Origin: Helopsaltes ochotensis
Lineage: Eukaryota > Chordata > Aves > Passeriformes > Locustellidae
Direction: 5' to 3'
NCBI GenBank assembly: GCA_013400155.1
Contig: VXBM01001338.1
Coordinates: forward strand, 53,339 to 117,338
DNA: 64,000 nucleotides
The notes under the pieces were generated by a model. That model ran no database searches and was not told the DNA's origin. It worked only from the letters and a program-made list of their open reading frames with translations. Shown piece by piece: positions 1 to 12,601 of the stretch (positions are counted from its first letter, which is position 1; each line of letters opens with the position of its first letter). The position numbers were made by a program, and so were the translations under genes.

Positions 1-1520
1 AACTTTAAAAATACTGCACGAGTATTGAACCCTGAGGGACACTGCTACCTAGGGGTCTCCAACCTGACTTTGTGTCACTGATTATGACCCTCTGCGATCT
101 GCCATTCAGCCAATTCTCTATCCACCTCACTGCCTACTAACCCAGTCCACACTCCCTGAATTTGCCTATGAAGACATTGAGAGAGACCGTATCAAAAATC
201 TTGCAGAAGTCGAACATCCACTGCTCTCCCCTCATCCATCCAGGTAGCTGTTCTTCCATAGAAGGCAGTTAGTTTAATCAAGCATGATTTACCTTCAGTG
301 AATCCATGCAGACTACTGCTGATCATCTTATTGTCATCCACATGGAGAGAGATGGCCTCCAGAACAAGATGTCCCATCACTTTCCCAGGAATTAGGGTGA
401 GGCTCACTGGACAGTAGTTCTCTGGTTCTTTCTTGCCTTTTTTGAAGACCAGGGTGACATTTGCTTTTCTCCAGACCTCATGCAAGTCTCCAGACTGCCA
501 TGAACTTTCAAAATATGATGGCTAGGACCTTTACTGTGATGTCTGCCAGCTGTGCCAGCACTCATGGATGCACTTATCAGGGCCCATGTATGTGTGGATT
601 TTGTGTTTGCCTAGGTGTTCTCTAGCACAATCCTCTTTGATCAAGGGAAAATATTCCTTCCAACATTCCTTTACCTTGATTTCCTGGGTCAGAGATTCCT
701 GAGGGCTGGTCTTGACAGTGAACACCAATCCAACGGCAGTGTTCAGTAATTCTGCCTTGTCTGTGTCCTCTGTCACCAGGGTGCCCCCTCCATTTAGTAA
801 CAGGTCCATATTATCCTTTGTTTTCCTTCTGTTGCTGATGTATTTGAAGAAGCCTATCTTGTTTTCCTTGACATCCTTGGTCCCATTTAATTCCAAATAG
901 GCCTTGGCCTTCCTAGTCTCATCGCTCCTTAGTCTCACAACCCCTCTATATCAATTCCAAGAGGCCTGACTCTGCTTCCATCTCCTGTGTATTTCCTGCT
1001 TATGCTTGAGTAATGACAGGATTTTTCATTCATCCATCCTCTTGACCCCTTGTCTGACTTCTTGCTCATTGGGATGCATCGGTGTTGAGAGGAAGAAGTG
1101 ATCCTTGAATATCAACCTTCCCTGCAGGACCTCTTGGGATTCCATCAACAGCACGGAAGAGGCTAACAGAAGCTCTCCTGAAGCCCATGGTTACAATCTT
1201 ACTTGCTCACAGGCTGGCCCAAGTCTTCACACCTCCAACATGCCCCTTCCTGTTTGTTGGATGAGGTCAAGCAGCACACCCATTTCTTGTGGGATCCTCC
1301 ACCATCTGTGACAGGAAGTTGTTACCAAGGCTTTCCAGGAACCTCCTGGACTGCTCATGCTTTGCTGGGTAGCTTCTCCAGCAGGTATCACGGTAGTTAG
1401 AGCCCTCACAAGAACCAGGGCTTGTGACTTCGAGGCTGCTTTGAGGCTTGTTTGTAGAAGGCCTCATCCACGTCTTGATCAGGCATCCCGTAGCACACAC
1501 CCACAGCTGTAACCCTTAGC
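1..1520 (-). mobile_element. CR1 LINE, ORF2 fragment reading on the minus strand
   Basis: Minus-strand frames around 192-485 and 531-938 read like the CR1 pol protein: a start of reverse transcriptase (KANVTLVFKKGKKEPENYCP) and the segment before it (ENKIGFFKYISNRRKTKDN). Frames near 1267-1500 read like the region after the endonuclease (MRPSTNKPQSSLE in a shifted frame). Stops and frameshifts separate the pieces, so it is dead. The left edge of the window cuts the element, so its 3' part is off window. Confidence 0.85.
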
Positions 1521-4500
1521 AGTCTGCCCTTTTATCCCAACCTATAAACTACTCACTCATCATCTACCCCAAGATAGAGCTTGATACATTCCAAGTATCA
1601 AGTATAACTCCCTTCCAACTGAGTTATATCACATTCATCATAAACCCCTTGCTACTAGAAGAAAATTGAATGAGAAAAAATTATTTTTACTGTTGGGGTA
1701 GTAAAACGTATTACCCAGAGAGGCTGTGCAGTATTCAGTCTTAAGAGTTATTTAAATCCTAGTGGGCACAACCTTAAGAAGCCTGCTCTACTTTGAACCA
1801 AAATGTTGGTCTAGACCAGCTACAGGAGTGACTGCCAGACTCAGAGATTGTGTTCATATGGCTCAGTGAAAACTAAACTGTAATAAACCACAAATAAATG
1901 CAATCTGACCCTTGTACAACTTCAGAACTCAGTACTCAGAGGTCTTGGAGATTGTTAAGAGAGGTTTTTGAAATGCTTAATTCACACAAAATATGAGCCA
2001 TAAATCAATACATAAATAGAATCCATATAAAGAACAGAATACTTTCTAAAAAAATACAGCAACATTCAGCTCACTTTATTAAATACCTGCCAATTCCAGT
2101 ATCTGCTTCGGAATCCTTTCATATGTACAACTGAAATCTAGGTCCCACTGCAATCAAGGTGTCAGACACTGAATTCAAATGATTAATTCTGGCAAGTAGT
2201 TCCTACTGTAGCTAAGGTAATACACTGAGGTCTCTACGTCCAGTTTACTGCTGCTGATTCTGTTGAGCTGAGCTCCAGATTGGGCAGTGACTTGAGTAAA
2301 CTGGCATCCTGGCATGATGAACTACCTTAAAGTCTGTTTTCTTGTCAGTGCCTTAAACTGGATGTAATCAACATTGGGTGCAAACAGCTGCTCTCACTTC
2401 CACACAGTGCTGAGCTCAGCCTGGCTCATTCTTGAAAGTGGCTGCAAGACAACAGGTGCCTGAACACAAAATGTCAAAGCTCATGGCTGTGGGAACTGCC
2501 TGTTCTCCTCATGCAGGAGAAAGAAGGTCTGAGCTCTACCTCTTCAATGACTATGGACTCCTCTACTCTGGTGAGGAATTAGCAGTGCACCTCACATGCT
2601 CAAGGGCCATTCATGTTCTATAGGCAGGTCTTGACAACACACACTGTAGATGACAAGGAGTTCTCAACCTGAACCACACTGTGGGCATGATATTCATGGA
2701 AAACTCTAAGGGGCTTTTGCCTCAGTTTTCTAATCCTGAAAGGCAGGAGTCATGCAGAGTACTAGGGATGCACATTTCTATGAGGAATTTAAGTGTCTAA
2801 CTTCAGTCATCTGAATTCACTCAGGGTACGTGCCCAGAATAGATTTGATATCATCATGCTCTTACTTCCCTGATTAATGTGCAAGCTACTTACATGTATT
2901 CCTTGGGGGGAAAAAAATGTTATATGGTCCCTAACAAAAATTCTTTTAATTTTACAAAAAGTGCATATATTTCAGAAGTGGCTAATCTTCACTAGTATAC
3001 AGACTGGTAACATAAAGTAATCAGAAACAAACAAATTGCATATTTTGACCACCTTTCTTTATCTAGTTCCTGAGTATACGTTTGATAGTAGCCAGCACCA
3101 GATTCTTCTGAAAAAGACAGAAGTAGCATAATGCTATTAGAGAATAGCCACAACACATGGAAAGCTTCTTCAAAGCTCTGTTAGTTTGCAATTGGTTTAA
3201 GGTAAATTAGGAGTGGAGATTACATCCATAATACTGATTTATCTTGTTTGAAGTGCTTGTGACATATGTTTATCCCCATATCATCTTTTCATAGGAGTCC
3301 TTCCAGCATGCTAAGGAAATATGAAATCTGGGATACTTCTACCACATTTAATGATCTGTGCTTAGATCATTCATATACATACTTGTTTCCAAAAGCACTA
3401 TATGAATAACTCCAGATACCTGGTTATGAAGATCTGCAAACATACAGATTAAGTTCTCTTTAGAAAAAAGACAAAAAAAAAAAAAGGCTGGCAGTTCCTG
3501 TGGTAACTGGTACCAGTGAAGAAGAGAAAGGCCTGCAGAAGCTGGAAACAGGAAAGCTGGTTGGTTTTGTATTGAGGAAGTATTGATGAGCACAACAAAA
3601 ACTCCACCTGAATAAGGGAAGTATAACTTATCACAGTTTTAGAAATAAAAACGATGCGAGATAGGAAACAATCACAAAGAGCCTAAATTTGCAAGGAGTT
3701 TTGTTTTGATGATGCTGGCATAAAGATATTTAATATGATTTCTTTTTCTTCCTTTCTTTACAGATGTAAGACTGGTTTTGCCATATTTTCAGTATGGCAC
3801 ACAGGCTATCATTTCTACCCACTGAATCTAAAATGACTGGTTTGGTAATTTATGTATCTATTATTCTTCAGAACTCCATATTAACATTTTGGGAAGCCTG
3901 AATGGGAAGTCTTTAGAACGAACATCTTAGTTCAAGTACTAAGAAATAATCCATGAAGAAAAAAAAAAGCTTTGTACTTATATTTTTACTTGGCAAATTT
4001 ACCTTGTAAATCGAAATTTTACTTTACTATTAAAGAAAATACAAAGTGAAAGAAAAAATGTTACACAACACAACTTGTTACCAAAAAGTTGCCTGAATTA
4101 CTAAGTCTAACAGGGAATGCCTGTATAATGTACCACCAGCATTACATTATGTGTCTGCATATGATGATCTGCACAGCTAGGCATGACCATTTCAGTAAAC
4201 AACTAATTGCAATAAATAAAAATAAATAACTAATTAGGTTTGTCTCAAACACTCTAGTGATGTATCTTTCCTGTTGTTTAAACTCTGATAGTCACTTATT
4301 CCTTTATATGCGACAGCTGCCCCAGGCACTGTTCAGTTCCAGATGACCTGCAAGCTTTTCACCGTCACATACTTTGCTGACAACTAGAAGAAAACTCTTC
4401 CAATTAAAATATTCCACTTATGCAAGTAAAGAGAAGCACCAAATAAGAAAAGTACTTTCAAATAACTTGGGCAAAGATACCACAGAGGGTATGTCTTTAA

Positions 4501-4774
4501 ACCAAAGTTTTAAAGCTGTATAAACAAACAAAAAAGCATTTACTTTATTTCATCCAAAAACTAAGAGGTATTTTACAGCTACTAAGGCTTATGACAATAC
4601 TAGGCACCAGTACTTTCATTTGTGATATAAAATTTCAAGTGTGCTTGAAATATTGATATTGAAGATATTACCAACTCCACCGGTAATATCTTCCCTCTGC
4701 ACAAAATATTCCCTTGCAAAGTTGTGCATAGAGCCCCGGTACACAAGAAAATTGCGCAGCACTCTGGAATGGCA
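1521..4774. other. Intronic sequence with no recognised feature
   Basis: AT-rich sequence with short A runs (for example near 3470-3484 and 3959-3968). I see no splice-bounded exon matching APBA1 and no repeat I can name. Confidence 0.6.
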
Positions 4775-5880
4775 CTGGATGTCAATCTGAACTTCATCAA
4801 GACTTTTGATGCTGTGTCTCAAGATAACCTCAGAACATCAAGCTCAGGAAGTGGGTGGTAATGCAGATTAAGAAATGGCTGAATGGCAGAGCTCAGAGGG
4901 TTGGGATCAGTGGCACAGGTCTATTGGGATGCCTGCATCTAACAGTGTCCCCCAAGGTCTATACTGGGCCCAATCTTACTTAACTTATCATTATGGAGTG
5001 CCTCCTGAGGAAGTTCACTGATGACGCAAAATCTGGGGGGAGTGGCCAACACCCAAGTGCTGTGCAACCATTCAGAAGGACCTTGACAAGCAGCAGGGGT
5101 GGGCAGAAGGAACCTTCTGAAATTAAACAAGGGCAAATGCAGGATTTTGTACCTGGGGAGGAATAACCCCAGGCCCCAGCACAAGCAGGGCTCTTGTAGC
5201 CAAGAAGGCCCATGTTATCCTGGGGTGCACCAAGAAGAGCTCCGCCAGCAGCTCGAGGGAGGTGATCTCTACTGAGATCCCTCTACTGTGACCTGGTGAA
5301 GCACATCGAGTGCTGTGTCCAGCTCTGCACTCCTCAGTATAACAGGGACATGGAGCTCCTGGAGCAGGCAGGTCCTGTCAAGGGCCATCATTAGGGGATT
5401 AGAGCACTTCAGTTAGGAGCTAAAGGTTTGACAGTTGGACTCAGTGACTGTAGAAGTCTTTTCCAACCTAAAAAATGCCACAGTTCTGTGAAAGGCTGAG
5501 GGAGCTGGCCCTGTTCAGCACTGAGAACAGACAGCTGAGAGGGGACCTCATCAATGTGTGTAAGTATCAGAGGGGAGGATGTCAAGAGGATACAGTCAGG
5601 CTCTTTTTAGTGGTGCTGAGCAATAGGATGAAAGGCAAAGGCACTACACTGGAGTGCAGGAAGTGCCACCTGAACATGACGAAGAATTTCTTTCCCATGA
5701 GGGAGATTGAGCATAGGAACAGATTTTCAGAGAAGCTTTGCAGTCCCCTTCTCTGGAAATACTCGAAAGCCATTAGTAAAAAATTCTGAGTAAGATGCTC
5801 TAGGCAGCCCTGCTGGAGCAGGAAGGTTGGATTAGAATACTTCCAGTGGTCCCAACCTTACCCATTCTGTGGTCCTGTGT
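4775..5880 (+). mobile_element. CR1 LINE 3' part, plus strand
   Basis: The left part reads as degenerate CR1 reverse transcriptase (a PQGLYWAQSYLT-like stretch near 4950). The right part is the CR1 3' end: GCTGAGGGAGCTGG at 5506, then the standard tail ending near CATTCTGTGGTCCTGTG at 5865-5880. A 104-codon frame at 5475-5789 falls in this region and is part of the element rather than a gene. Many differences from CR1 as I know it point to an old copy. Confidence 0.85.
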
Positions 5881-6045
5881 GGAGTCATAAAATTGATGTA
5901 GCATAAATCACACTTTTTTTAAGATCCTGAAATGGAAAGTGCTATGCAAACATTTGGTAAGAAGTTACTTCAGAATTTTATACTTTCTACTCTTCAATTA
6001 TGTCATCATTTTAAAATGTGCAGCTTCCAAAAACGTTTTCCCTAC

Positions 6046-6258
6046 CTTTATAATGCTCTGACATGTTGAGAGTGGTAAACCAACCAAGCTGGTCCCATTG
6101 ATTGACATGATCTGGTCCCCTATGTTCAGCTTCCCAGACTTCTCTGCCGGTCCTCCATGCATCATGTTAGCTATGATAACTGTAGGTAAAATAGATCCCC
6201 AGCCAGACTCCACAATCACCACACCTAGGATTTCACCCTTTTGCTTTTCAATGTAAAC
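6046..6258 (-). CDS. APBA1: APBA1 exon: most of PDZ domain 1
   Basis: The exon codes residues 643-713, starting [20 protein letters not shown] and ending [11 protein letters not shown]. It holds the PDZ1 carboxylate-binding stretch, the [20 protein letters not shown] turn and the INGTSLVGL strand. The acceptor is ACTATACAG and the donor AAG|GTAGGG, with phase 0 at both ends. The next residues in human begin GLKNQ; no matching exon was found between 6045 and 1, so the frame continues outside the window. One conservative change from human (Tyr for Phe at residue 644). Confidence 0.97.
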
Positions 6259-7031
6259 CTGTATAGTAAGAGAAAGTGTTTAAAGAAAGAGTTTCTTTCA
6301 CACCCATGAAACTAGTATCATTCCCCTCCAAACATTCACAAAACCAAGAAATATACCCCTCTTCATTTGCAACCCGCCTTCCTAATTCAAAAGCAAAACA
6401 AGATAAGGTACATGTTTTACTACCTTTCATTTGTATTCAAACATTAAATGATACACAATACAGACTTAGTGCAAAACACCCCTCAGAAGTCATTTCTGTA
6501 TATGAGCAGAAGAAATTGGAGTGAAGGAAACCCTGGTGCCATGGGTTTTAGTGGACAAAGCTAAATAAGAAGAGATTGTAAGATTTTAAAACTTTGCATT
6601 GGAAAAACATTACTTATGGGTTCCAGTTGCACACTGGTTCATTTTTACTAAGCAAGCTGCAAAACCTTCTGGCACATACAGTTATTTAGAACCTGGAATC
6701 AGTCATGTTCATAAATACTGCCGCTTCTATAAATTTTATATTGTTTACTGTAATTTTAAAATTGTATTAATCTGTTAATCTGTTTAAAATTCACTTTCAA
6801 ACATCTGAAAATTGTTTGGTAAAAAGAACAGAAACAGATAGTAAACTGCTGATAGATTTGGGGTTCACTGTTTGCCTTTGAAAGAGAACTGATGACAGGA
6901 TGATCTATTAGGGAGGATATTCTAGACTGAGATAATTTTTAGGAAGTATTAATGGTTTTTTGATTTCTGCCAACAGAGGCCTGCCAACAGATAAAGAGCA
7001 GCTGAATACTTGTGAAAAAAAAGAGACATAC
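6259..7031 (-). other. APBA1 intron between PTB-linker and PDZ1 exons
   Basis: A 773-bp intron with GTATGT at the 5' end and ACTATACAG at the 3' end. It is AT-rich and has no recognised repeat or gene. Confidence 0.85.
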
Positions 7032-7211
7032 ATCTTTGCAATTTTCAGATTTGGAGAAGTGAATCAGATCATCATTGTACATGTCCTGGGTATTCAGCAA
7101 GTCACTGTATTCCTTCTGGCTAAGGTCTTCTGGGTTGATTCCATTTGCCCTCAGAAATTCTTGGTAGGCCACACTAAATGCTTGACCTATGGACTGTGCA
7201 ATCAGCTGTGC
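7032..7211 (-). CDS. APBA1: APBA1 exon: PTB C-terminal helix and PTB-PDZ linker
   Basis: The exon codes residues 583-642. [20 protein letters not shown] is the C-terminal PTB helix, with the Phe that packs against the bound peptide. The following [20 protein letters not shown] and [10 protein letters not shown] form the linker reported to restrain APP binding and to carry a regulatory Tyr. Length is 180 bp, phase 0 to phase 0. The acceptor is ACTGCTACAG and the donor GAT|GTATGT. Confidence 0.97.
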
Positions 7212-10200
7212 CTGTAGCAGTTTCCAGAGAACAGAAAAGAAAAGAAGAAAGTGAAACATTCTGATTATCATGTCCATTGACACTTTCTACTACAATCACA
7301 CTGTAAAATGGATCAAGTTGATGAACCTACAAGTTACCATAATTCAGTCTAAAAAATATTTGTGCCTTACAAATTAGTTTTAAAGACCCACAAATGTCAA
7401 CGCATTCAGCTCTGCCATGAATCTAGCTCAGTAATCAATTATAAATCACAAATATGAGAAAAAAAATACATCCTTTCACAGGTAAGAACTGCTAATAAAG
7501 TGTAAAGGTAGAGCCACTGCAGTGACTGTGGCTTGCACCTACAATTCTTCCCACACAAGCTGCTCCCAGGTGGCTCTCCCTTCCAGGAGAAGCAATGTCA
7601 TTCTCTGACAAGACAGCAGTGAAAATGAAAATGTCTACTAGGAAACACACAACCACATTTAAAAGGGTATTTCCAACATTTCTTACCATCCTTTAGAACA
7701 TTGATAGTGACTCCTACCTCAGCCTCAGACAAAAAAGAAAAAAGGCAGCAACTAGTGACCAGATCAAGCACTTGAAGTAACTGCAAATGGTTGTATGCAT
7801 CTCCTTCTTGACCCTGGTACCACCTTCAGCCTCTATCCCCTGTAGTTATTTCCCTCCTTCCAACCTGCACAATCCTGCCAGTTCTCTACCTTTCCTACTC
7901 ATTCTGTCCTTTGTAGGCACCCTCTTGCACCTACAGCTTCCCACAGTCTTGTCTGCACCCAAGCCACCAAATACACCACTCACTACACTGCATTGTTCTC
8001 ACCGTGAGCTGTTTTACTCCTGCAGTTGTGGGAGAGAAACTGGGCAGCAGGGAGACACGAGGAAAGGTCTGTGAGAGGGGGATGCCTGCTTTTGGCACAA
8101 TAATCATGGTTAGGGAAGTTACAGGCAGGAGAGGAAAGCACAGCATGGTGCAGAGTACCGCTGCGTATAGGTGGAGCCATTAATGCAGTGAGCATTGTGT
8201 AGTGCACAGCAGGTGGCTGTGACATGCATTGAAACACAGTGCTGGCTGTGGCAAAAGCAGGGAAGAGAAATGGAGAGCTTCACAGCAGACAGTGGAGGCC
8301 TGGCAGAGTGCTGGTAATGAATGAATGCTACTCAGGTGCACTTTCATAAAGTCTGATGGCCACATTTAAAGTCCAGTTTGGTCCCTAATAAAAGAAAGAT
8401 TCTGAACACTGAAATAAAATTTCATTGTATCTTAAACAGCTCAAACTAGCACAAAACCTGCTGATGAGAACAGCACAATCACTGGTGCTGAAAAGACCAA
8501 TATGTAGAGTGGTAGTATCTTACCAAAGCTAGGATCAAGCTAATTTTGACAGTAAGAACAAGACAGCAAGAAAATGGGAAAACTGCTTGTCCATAACTCA
8601 GTAACCTAAGTGAAGAGTGCAGACTTTACATTTATACACATGCATCTTCACTCCAGGAAGAGATCAGCTCCCACTTTGACACCTGGCATTTGGACACATC
8701 AGTAAGGTTCAACTCATTTAAAGGTACACCTCTAAATGCAGTTGAAGATCTGGTGCTGTCCTCCTTAGACAAGGACTCATCCAAGCAGAGATCTGTTGTG
8801 GCCAACACCCACTCACAGGCTTACAGCTTCCGTTTCACTTACTGAGTAGATTCTGTCAAGTACCCAGCTATCCCAGAAGAAGAAAAGTTTTATAATATAA
8901 ATAGGTCATACTACTTCACTGGAGGTAAAAATCTTTGAACCTGCCATTTTCTTGCTGCTAACAAGGTGCTCCAGTGTTTCTATTCTGTGACTGTGAGTCA
9001 CTTTGGTATTTGAGACAAAATTTTCAAGTTACCTGTGAGCTATAGACCATGACTAAGGAAAGTTGATATAAACTGCATATGTTTCTCAGTATATTTTCTC
9101 CATTAATGAGCAATGCTTTTACTGGATCTACAGGCATTTTACAGGCCAATTGGATCTACAGGCAAAGAGAGGATCACACATGACAGAAATACAGGCTGAT
9201 CCAAACAAACCACAGATTGAGAAGCCTAAATTTTAGCTAGCCAAAGTATTAACAGCAGTCTAGGAAACAGATCTGGGAAGTATGGATCATGCAAGGCGTC
9301 AGACTACCCTATGGTGAAGGAAAATATGCCCCAGACTGGCACCCGACAGTTTGATTTCTGCTTTTTCAACTGGCCAGTAAAAGAGCAAGCAGCGTCCAAA
9401 CTTGTGACTAGGAACACAGGAACAGCAGCCTTAATGTGGGTAGCATGTCAAATGATACTAAGCAAAAAATACATTGGCTAGTCTATTTAACACCAGATTC
9501 TTAAAAGGCTTTGCAAAACAAGTTGACATGTTATTTTAGGGAAATAATCCAGAATTTTTATACTCTGTCAATTTTAGTCCAGGATTACTTCTATCAATGC
9601 TTGTCCTTACTTTTTAACTTCAGCAGTGGGTCATGTATACACATCATGTTCAATCAGGTAATATATTCATACACCGGTTTAGAATAGATTATACAAAATA
9701 AAATCATTACATAAAATCAATTCCTTATTCAAGATAACCTTCCCATCTCAAAGTCCTTGCTGTTCACTGCAGATTGGAAAACATGTGAGTATTTTATAAG
9801 AAACTGGTATTTTCACTTACTTCTCTTGACTAGGTTAGTTTGCCAAATAATTAGGGCTAACTTGACTATGATCCTAAAAACTACACATCTAAGCACTTCA
9901 ATCTGGTAAGTTTGATTTTTACTTTTCAGTTACTGAAAGTTACTTTTAAAAAGTACATAAAATCAGCAAGTTATACACACTGATTGTGAAGACAGGAGGC
10001 CAAGTCCCGTGTAAGATAACTTAGTCCTGTGTAAAGTAACTTAACTGTGCCATAGATTAAAATTTAGTCATTTGTGTCTCTATTCAGCGCATTTCAGGAT
10101 TGCTGAAATCACAAACTTTCTTTGCTGCCTTTTTGATATGATGACAGTAACTACAGCGCAAACACAAACCTCCTGAAAAACAAAAATCACCTTCCTGGTA

Positions 10201-10571
10201 TGTATCAGTGATTGATCCTCAATGCAAGAATTAGGATTAGAATTTCCCTATGAAAATAAGCACCTCTGATAGACTCTCCCTCTCTTATTCAAAATTTGAG
10301 CTGGTATTTGCAAACTGCAGCAACTGGACCGCCTATCACTGTTACTGGAAGGCACTCAAGAAGCTTTAAAATGATAAGTATTTCTATAAACACCAATTTC
10401 CTGTGACATGTCAGGTCCAAAGACACAAATGGCAGGCAAGTTCCTCTGCTTAGATGAAATTATTGGTTGCAGTTAAAAAGCAAACAGGACCACTCACAAT
10501 GGACTTTGGGCCTTTTAAAATGTGCCCACTTTTCCACTTCTAGAAAATTACAAGAGAGTGTAATAGCTTAC
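7212..10571 (-). other. APBA1 intron within the PTB coding region
   Basis: A 3.36-kb intron. The part 7790-8100 is pyrimidine-rich on the plus strand and gives open frames on both strands, but none has a recognisable protein. A 14-base direct repeat (TGGATCTACAGGCA) occurs near 9123 and 9153. Otherwise I see nothing. Confidence 0.8.
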
Positions 10572-10757
10572 ATCCTCAGATTCAAAGACATGACAAATCA
10601 TTTTGTACTGCCTCTTTCCGTCTTGAGAGGGGTGAGATGCTTCCACATTATCCTGGGAGTTAGAGCGTGGCATTCGCCTACGAGCCATCAAAACAACTAT
10701 ATTTCCTATATCAGCAATGTAAGAAATGGTCCGCAGGGGATGATCCATCATGGTTTC
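10572..10757 (-). CDS. APBA1: APBA1 exon: PTB core with peptide-binding strand
   Basis: The exon codes residues 521-582, from [20 protein letters not shown] through [17 protein letters not shown] to [18 protein letters not shown] begins the PTB strand that pairs with the bound NPxY-type peptide, and CHVFES is the next conserved strand. The acceptor is TTACTCCCCAG and the donor GAT|GTAAGC. It differs from human at one place I can see (SQDN for SQEN). Confidence 0.97.
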
Positions 10758-11329
10758 CTGGGGAGTAAGAAAACCAACATAAGCAGCTGCTTCAAATAAG
10801 TTCTTATTGCACATCTAGTATTATCAAAACATACAGATAACTCTAAGACCTCTGCTAGGTGAAATCTGTAATATCTCTCATGCATGAAGGCAGACAGTAA
10901 TAGAAACCAAGAGCTTCACTTTCCAAAAATAAAACAAAGAGAAAGTTTTACAGGGTTTTTTTTTTTGTGGAAAAGTACATCAAGACCACAATTGTAGAAC
11001 CTGCATATACTGTGCATGTATGTGTAGAGGACTATGAACAAATTGTTGCAGCTAAACATTTTGAGCAACCCTGGGCACAATCAATACTTGATGCAACATG
11101 GTTCAGAGGACATAAGCTGATTGCAATTATCTTACCCACAATTTCTAGTTATTTCTACAGTCAGACACACCAGAGTAATTCCCTGTGTGACATGGTTCTT
11201 GACCATGGATCTCTGACTAGAGGGGAATACAAGGGCCAGCACATTTTAAACACAAATTTTAACATGTAGGTGAAAGTCTATTCCAGTAGTATACTCCAAC
11301 AATACTGACAAAGGTGTCTATGTCTATAC
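10758..11329 (-). other. APBA1 intron within the PTB coding region
   Basis: A 572-bp intron from GTATAG to CTCCCCAG. A 100-codon plus-strand frame at 10967-11269 lies inside it without recognisable similarity. Confidence 0.85.
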
Positions 11330-11416
11330 CTGTGTGTCTGCATTCAGTACTTTAATTCTCTGTGTAGAGATGAAGAGGTCCACTTCAGTCATGGGTTGAG
11401 ATTCACCTTCTGGAGC
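11330..11416 (-). CDS. APBA1: APBA1 exon: central PTB strands
   Basis: The exon codes residues 492-520: [20 protein letters not shown] followed by IKVLNADTQ. These are PTB beta strands; the start is the acidic/polar loop after the microexon. Length is 87 bp, phase 0 to phase 0. The acceptor TTATTTGCAG is strong; the donor CAG|GTATAG is moderate. The protein matches human Mint1 throughout. Confidence 0.96.
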
Positions 11417-12568
11417 CTGCAAATAAATGGATTAGAGTCACAAAAACACGTTAGGTAGCATACTTACTAGTAATGATGTTAGGTCACGTACAGGGGTGCA
11501 CTAAGACACAATCACTAGAACAGCAATGCAGGATAGAGTATTAGACTGCAGAAGCAAAATATAAACACAAAGATGTGAAAACTATATCATATATGTGAAA
11601 GTGAATTGGGTATTGTTTGAAAAAGAAGTTATCCTCATAAAAGCTTGTCTACTATTCTTCCTGATTCAGTAAAATTATACCTGACTGCAAAATGAACTAT
11701 AAAGATTTCTTGAAAAGCAGTATGATTTTACCATTTTCTGCATACTATGAATCCCACTTCTACTAAACTTTTCATACAAGCCACAGAAAGGCCTAACAGC
11801 ATCTCCTGCCTGAGGAATTTCTATTTGGGCTAGCAGTGGCTGCCAAGACCAATGGAAAAATCTGTAACATAGGAGGTACTGTTTGAGCTATTCATAATGC
11901 AGTTCTGGCAAGAAGACATTCATAGTCAGACAACATACTTTTCAAGCAGTAACCCATTTTAGAAGTCAGATTTTGTTAATAGAAAGCAAACATTTGTAAT
12001 ATTTTAAAAATTACATTTGTTAAAAGGTAATTGAAAGCTCCACAAACAAAACTTATTACAAAGATGAGTCAATCTCAGCATATTACCGTATATATAGACA
12101 TAAACTTTTTTTTTTTTTGCATCCAGCAATTTGACATCTCTGTGAGTCAAACAAAGCACTCTTACATAAAGATAAAATAAAAGGAATAGAAAAAAAAAAA
12201 AGAAAAACAACAAAACACCAAAACCCCCCACACTTCTTTTTAATCCATCATTTTATGAAGTTTAAACCTTTGCCATGTCAGTCCTGATTCTTTAATATGC
12301 ATTTTGGGTACTGCCTGTAACCATTTGATAAATCCAATCTTTCTTCTATTTCTAACATGAAATGGCTAATGATAAGCAACAAAAAAATGGCCAACCAGGC
12401 AACTGATTTCCAAGATATGTCAACTTGTATGGTGACTCAGAAATAAATCTGAAAAAACCTTGCTGGATGCAGAAAATAAAACCACAAAATAAAAAGAAAA
12501 GAAAAAACCCTCCCAGAAAACAAAAGAACAAGCATAATAACATCAAGCTGATGGAGTTTGTACTGCAC
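11417..12568 (-). other. APBA1 intron downstream of the PTB microexon
   Basis: A 1.15-kb intron starting with the weak donor GTGCAG and ending TTATTTGCAG. It contains A-rich tracts on the plus strand (12180-12230 and 12479-12530), which are U-rich on the transcribed strand. The 12479-12530 tract lies within 90 bases of the microexon donor, where U-rich sequence can affect splice choice. Confidence 0.75.
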
Positions 12569-12601
12569 CTTCTTCCTGCTTTTGGCTAATTTCTGGGCCA
12601 T
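12569..12601 (-). CDS. APBA1: APBA1 33-bp microexon inside the PTB domain
   Basis: The exon codes residues 481-491, MAQKLAKSRKK, identical to human. It is 33 bp with phase 0 at both ends, so it can be included or skipped without changing frame. The acceptor is GCTAAGCAG. The donor AAG|GTGCAG is poor, lacking A at +4 and G at +5. Mammalian Mint1 forms differing by these 11 PTB residues (837 versus 826 residues) are known to me, so this is a likely cassette exon. The insert is basic and lies in the PTB loop region. Confidence 0.94.

Larger units (their letters stand above)
1..6045 (-). other. APBA1 intron after the PDZ1 exon (partial)
   Basis: This stretch carries no recognised coding exon. 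It has a CR1 fragment at each end (1-1520 and 4775-5880) and otherwise AT-rich unique sequence from about 1520 to 4770. I looked here for the expected continuation (GLKNQ, VRCPPVTT, PDZ2) and did not see it on either strand. Confidence 0.8.

Noticed and set aside
5475..5789. 104-codon frame
   Set aside because: It lies in the 3' part of the plus-strand CR1.
7787..8365. Overlapping Pro/Ser-rich frames on both strands
   Set aside because: Composition reflects a pyrimidine-rich intronic tract; no known repeat or protein was recognised.
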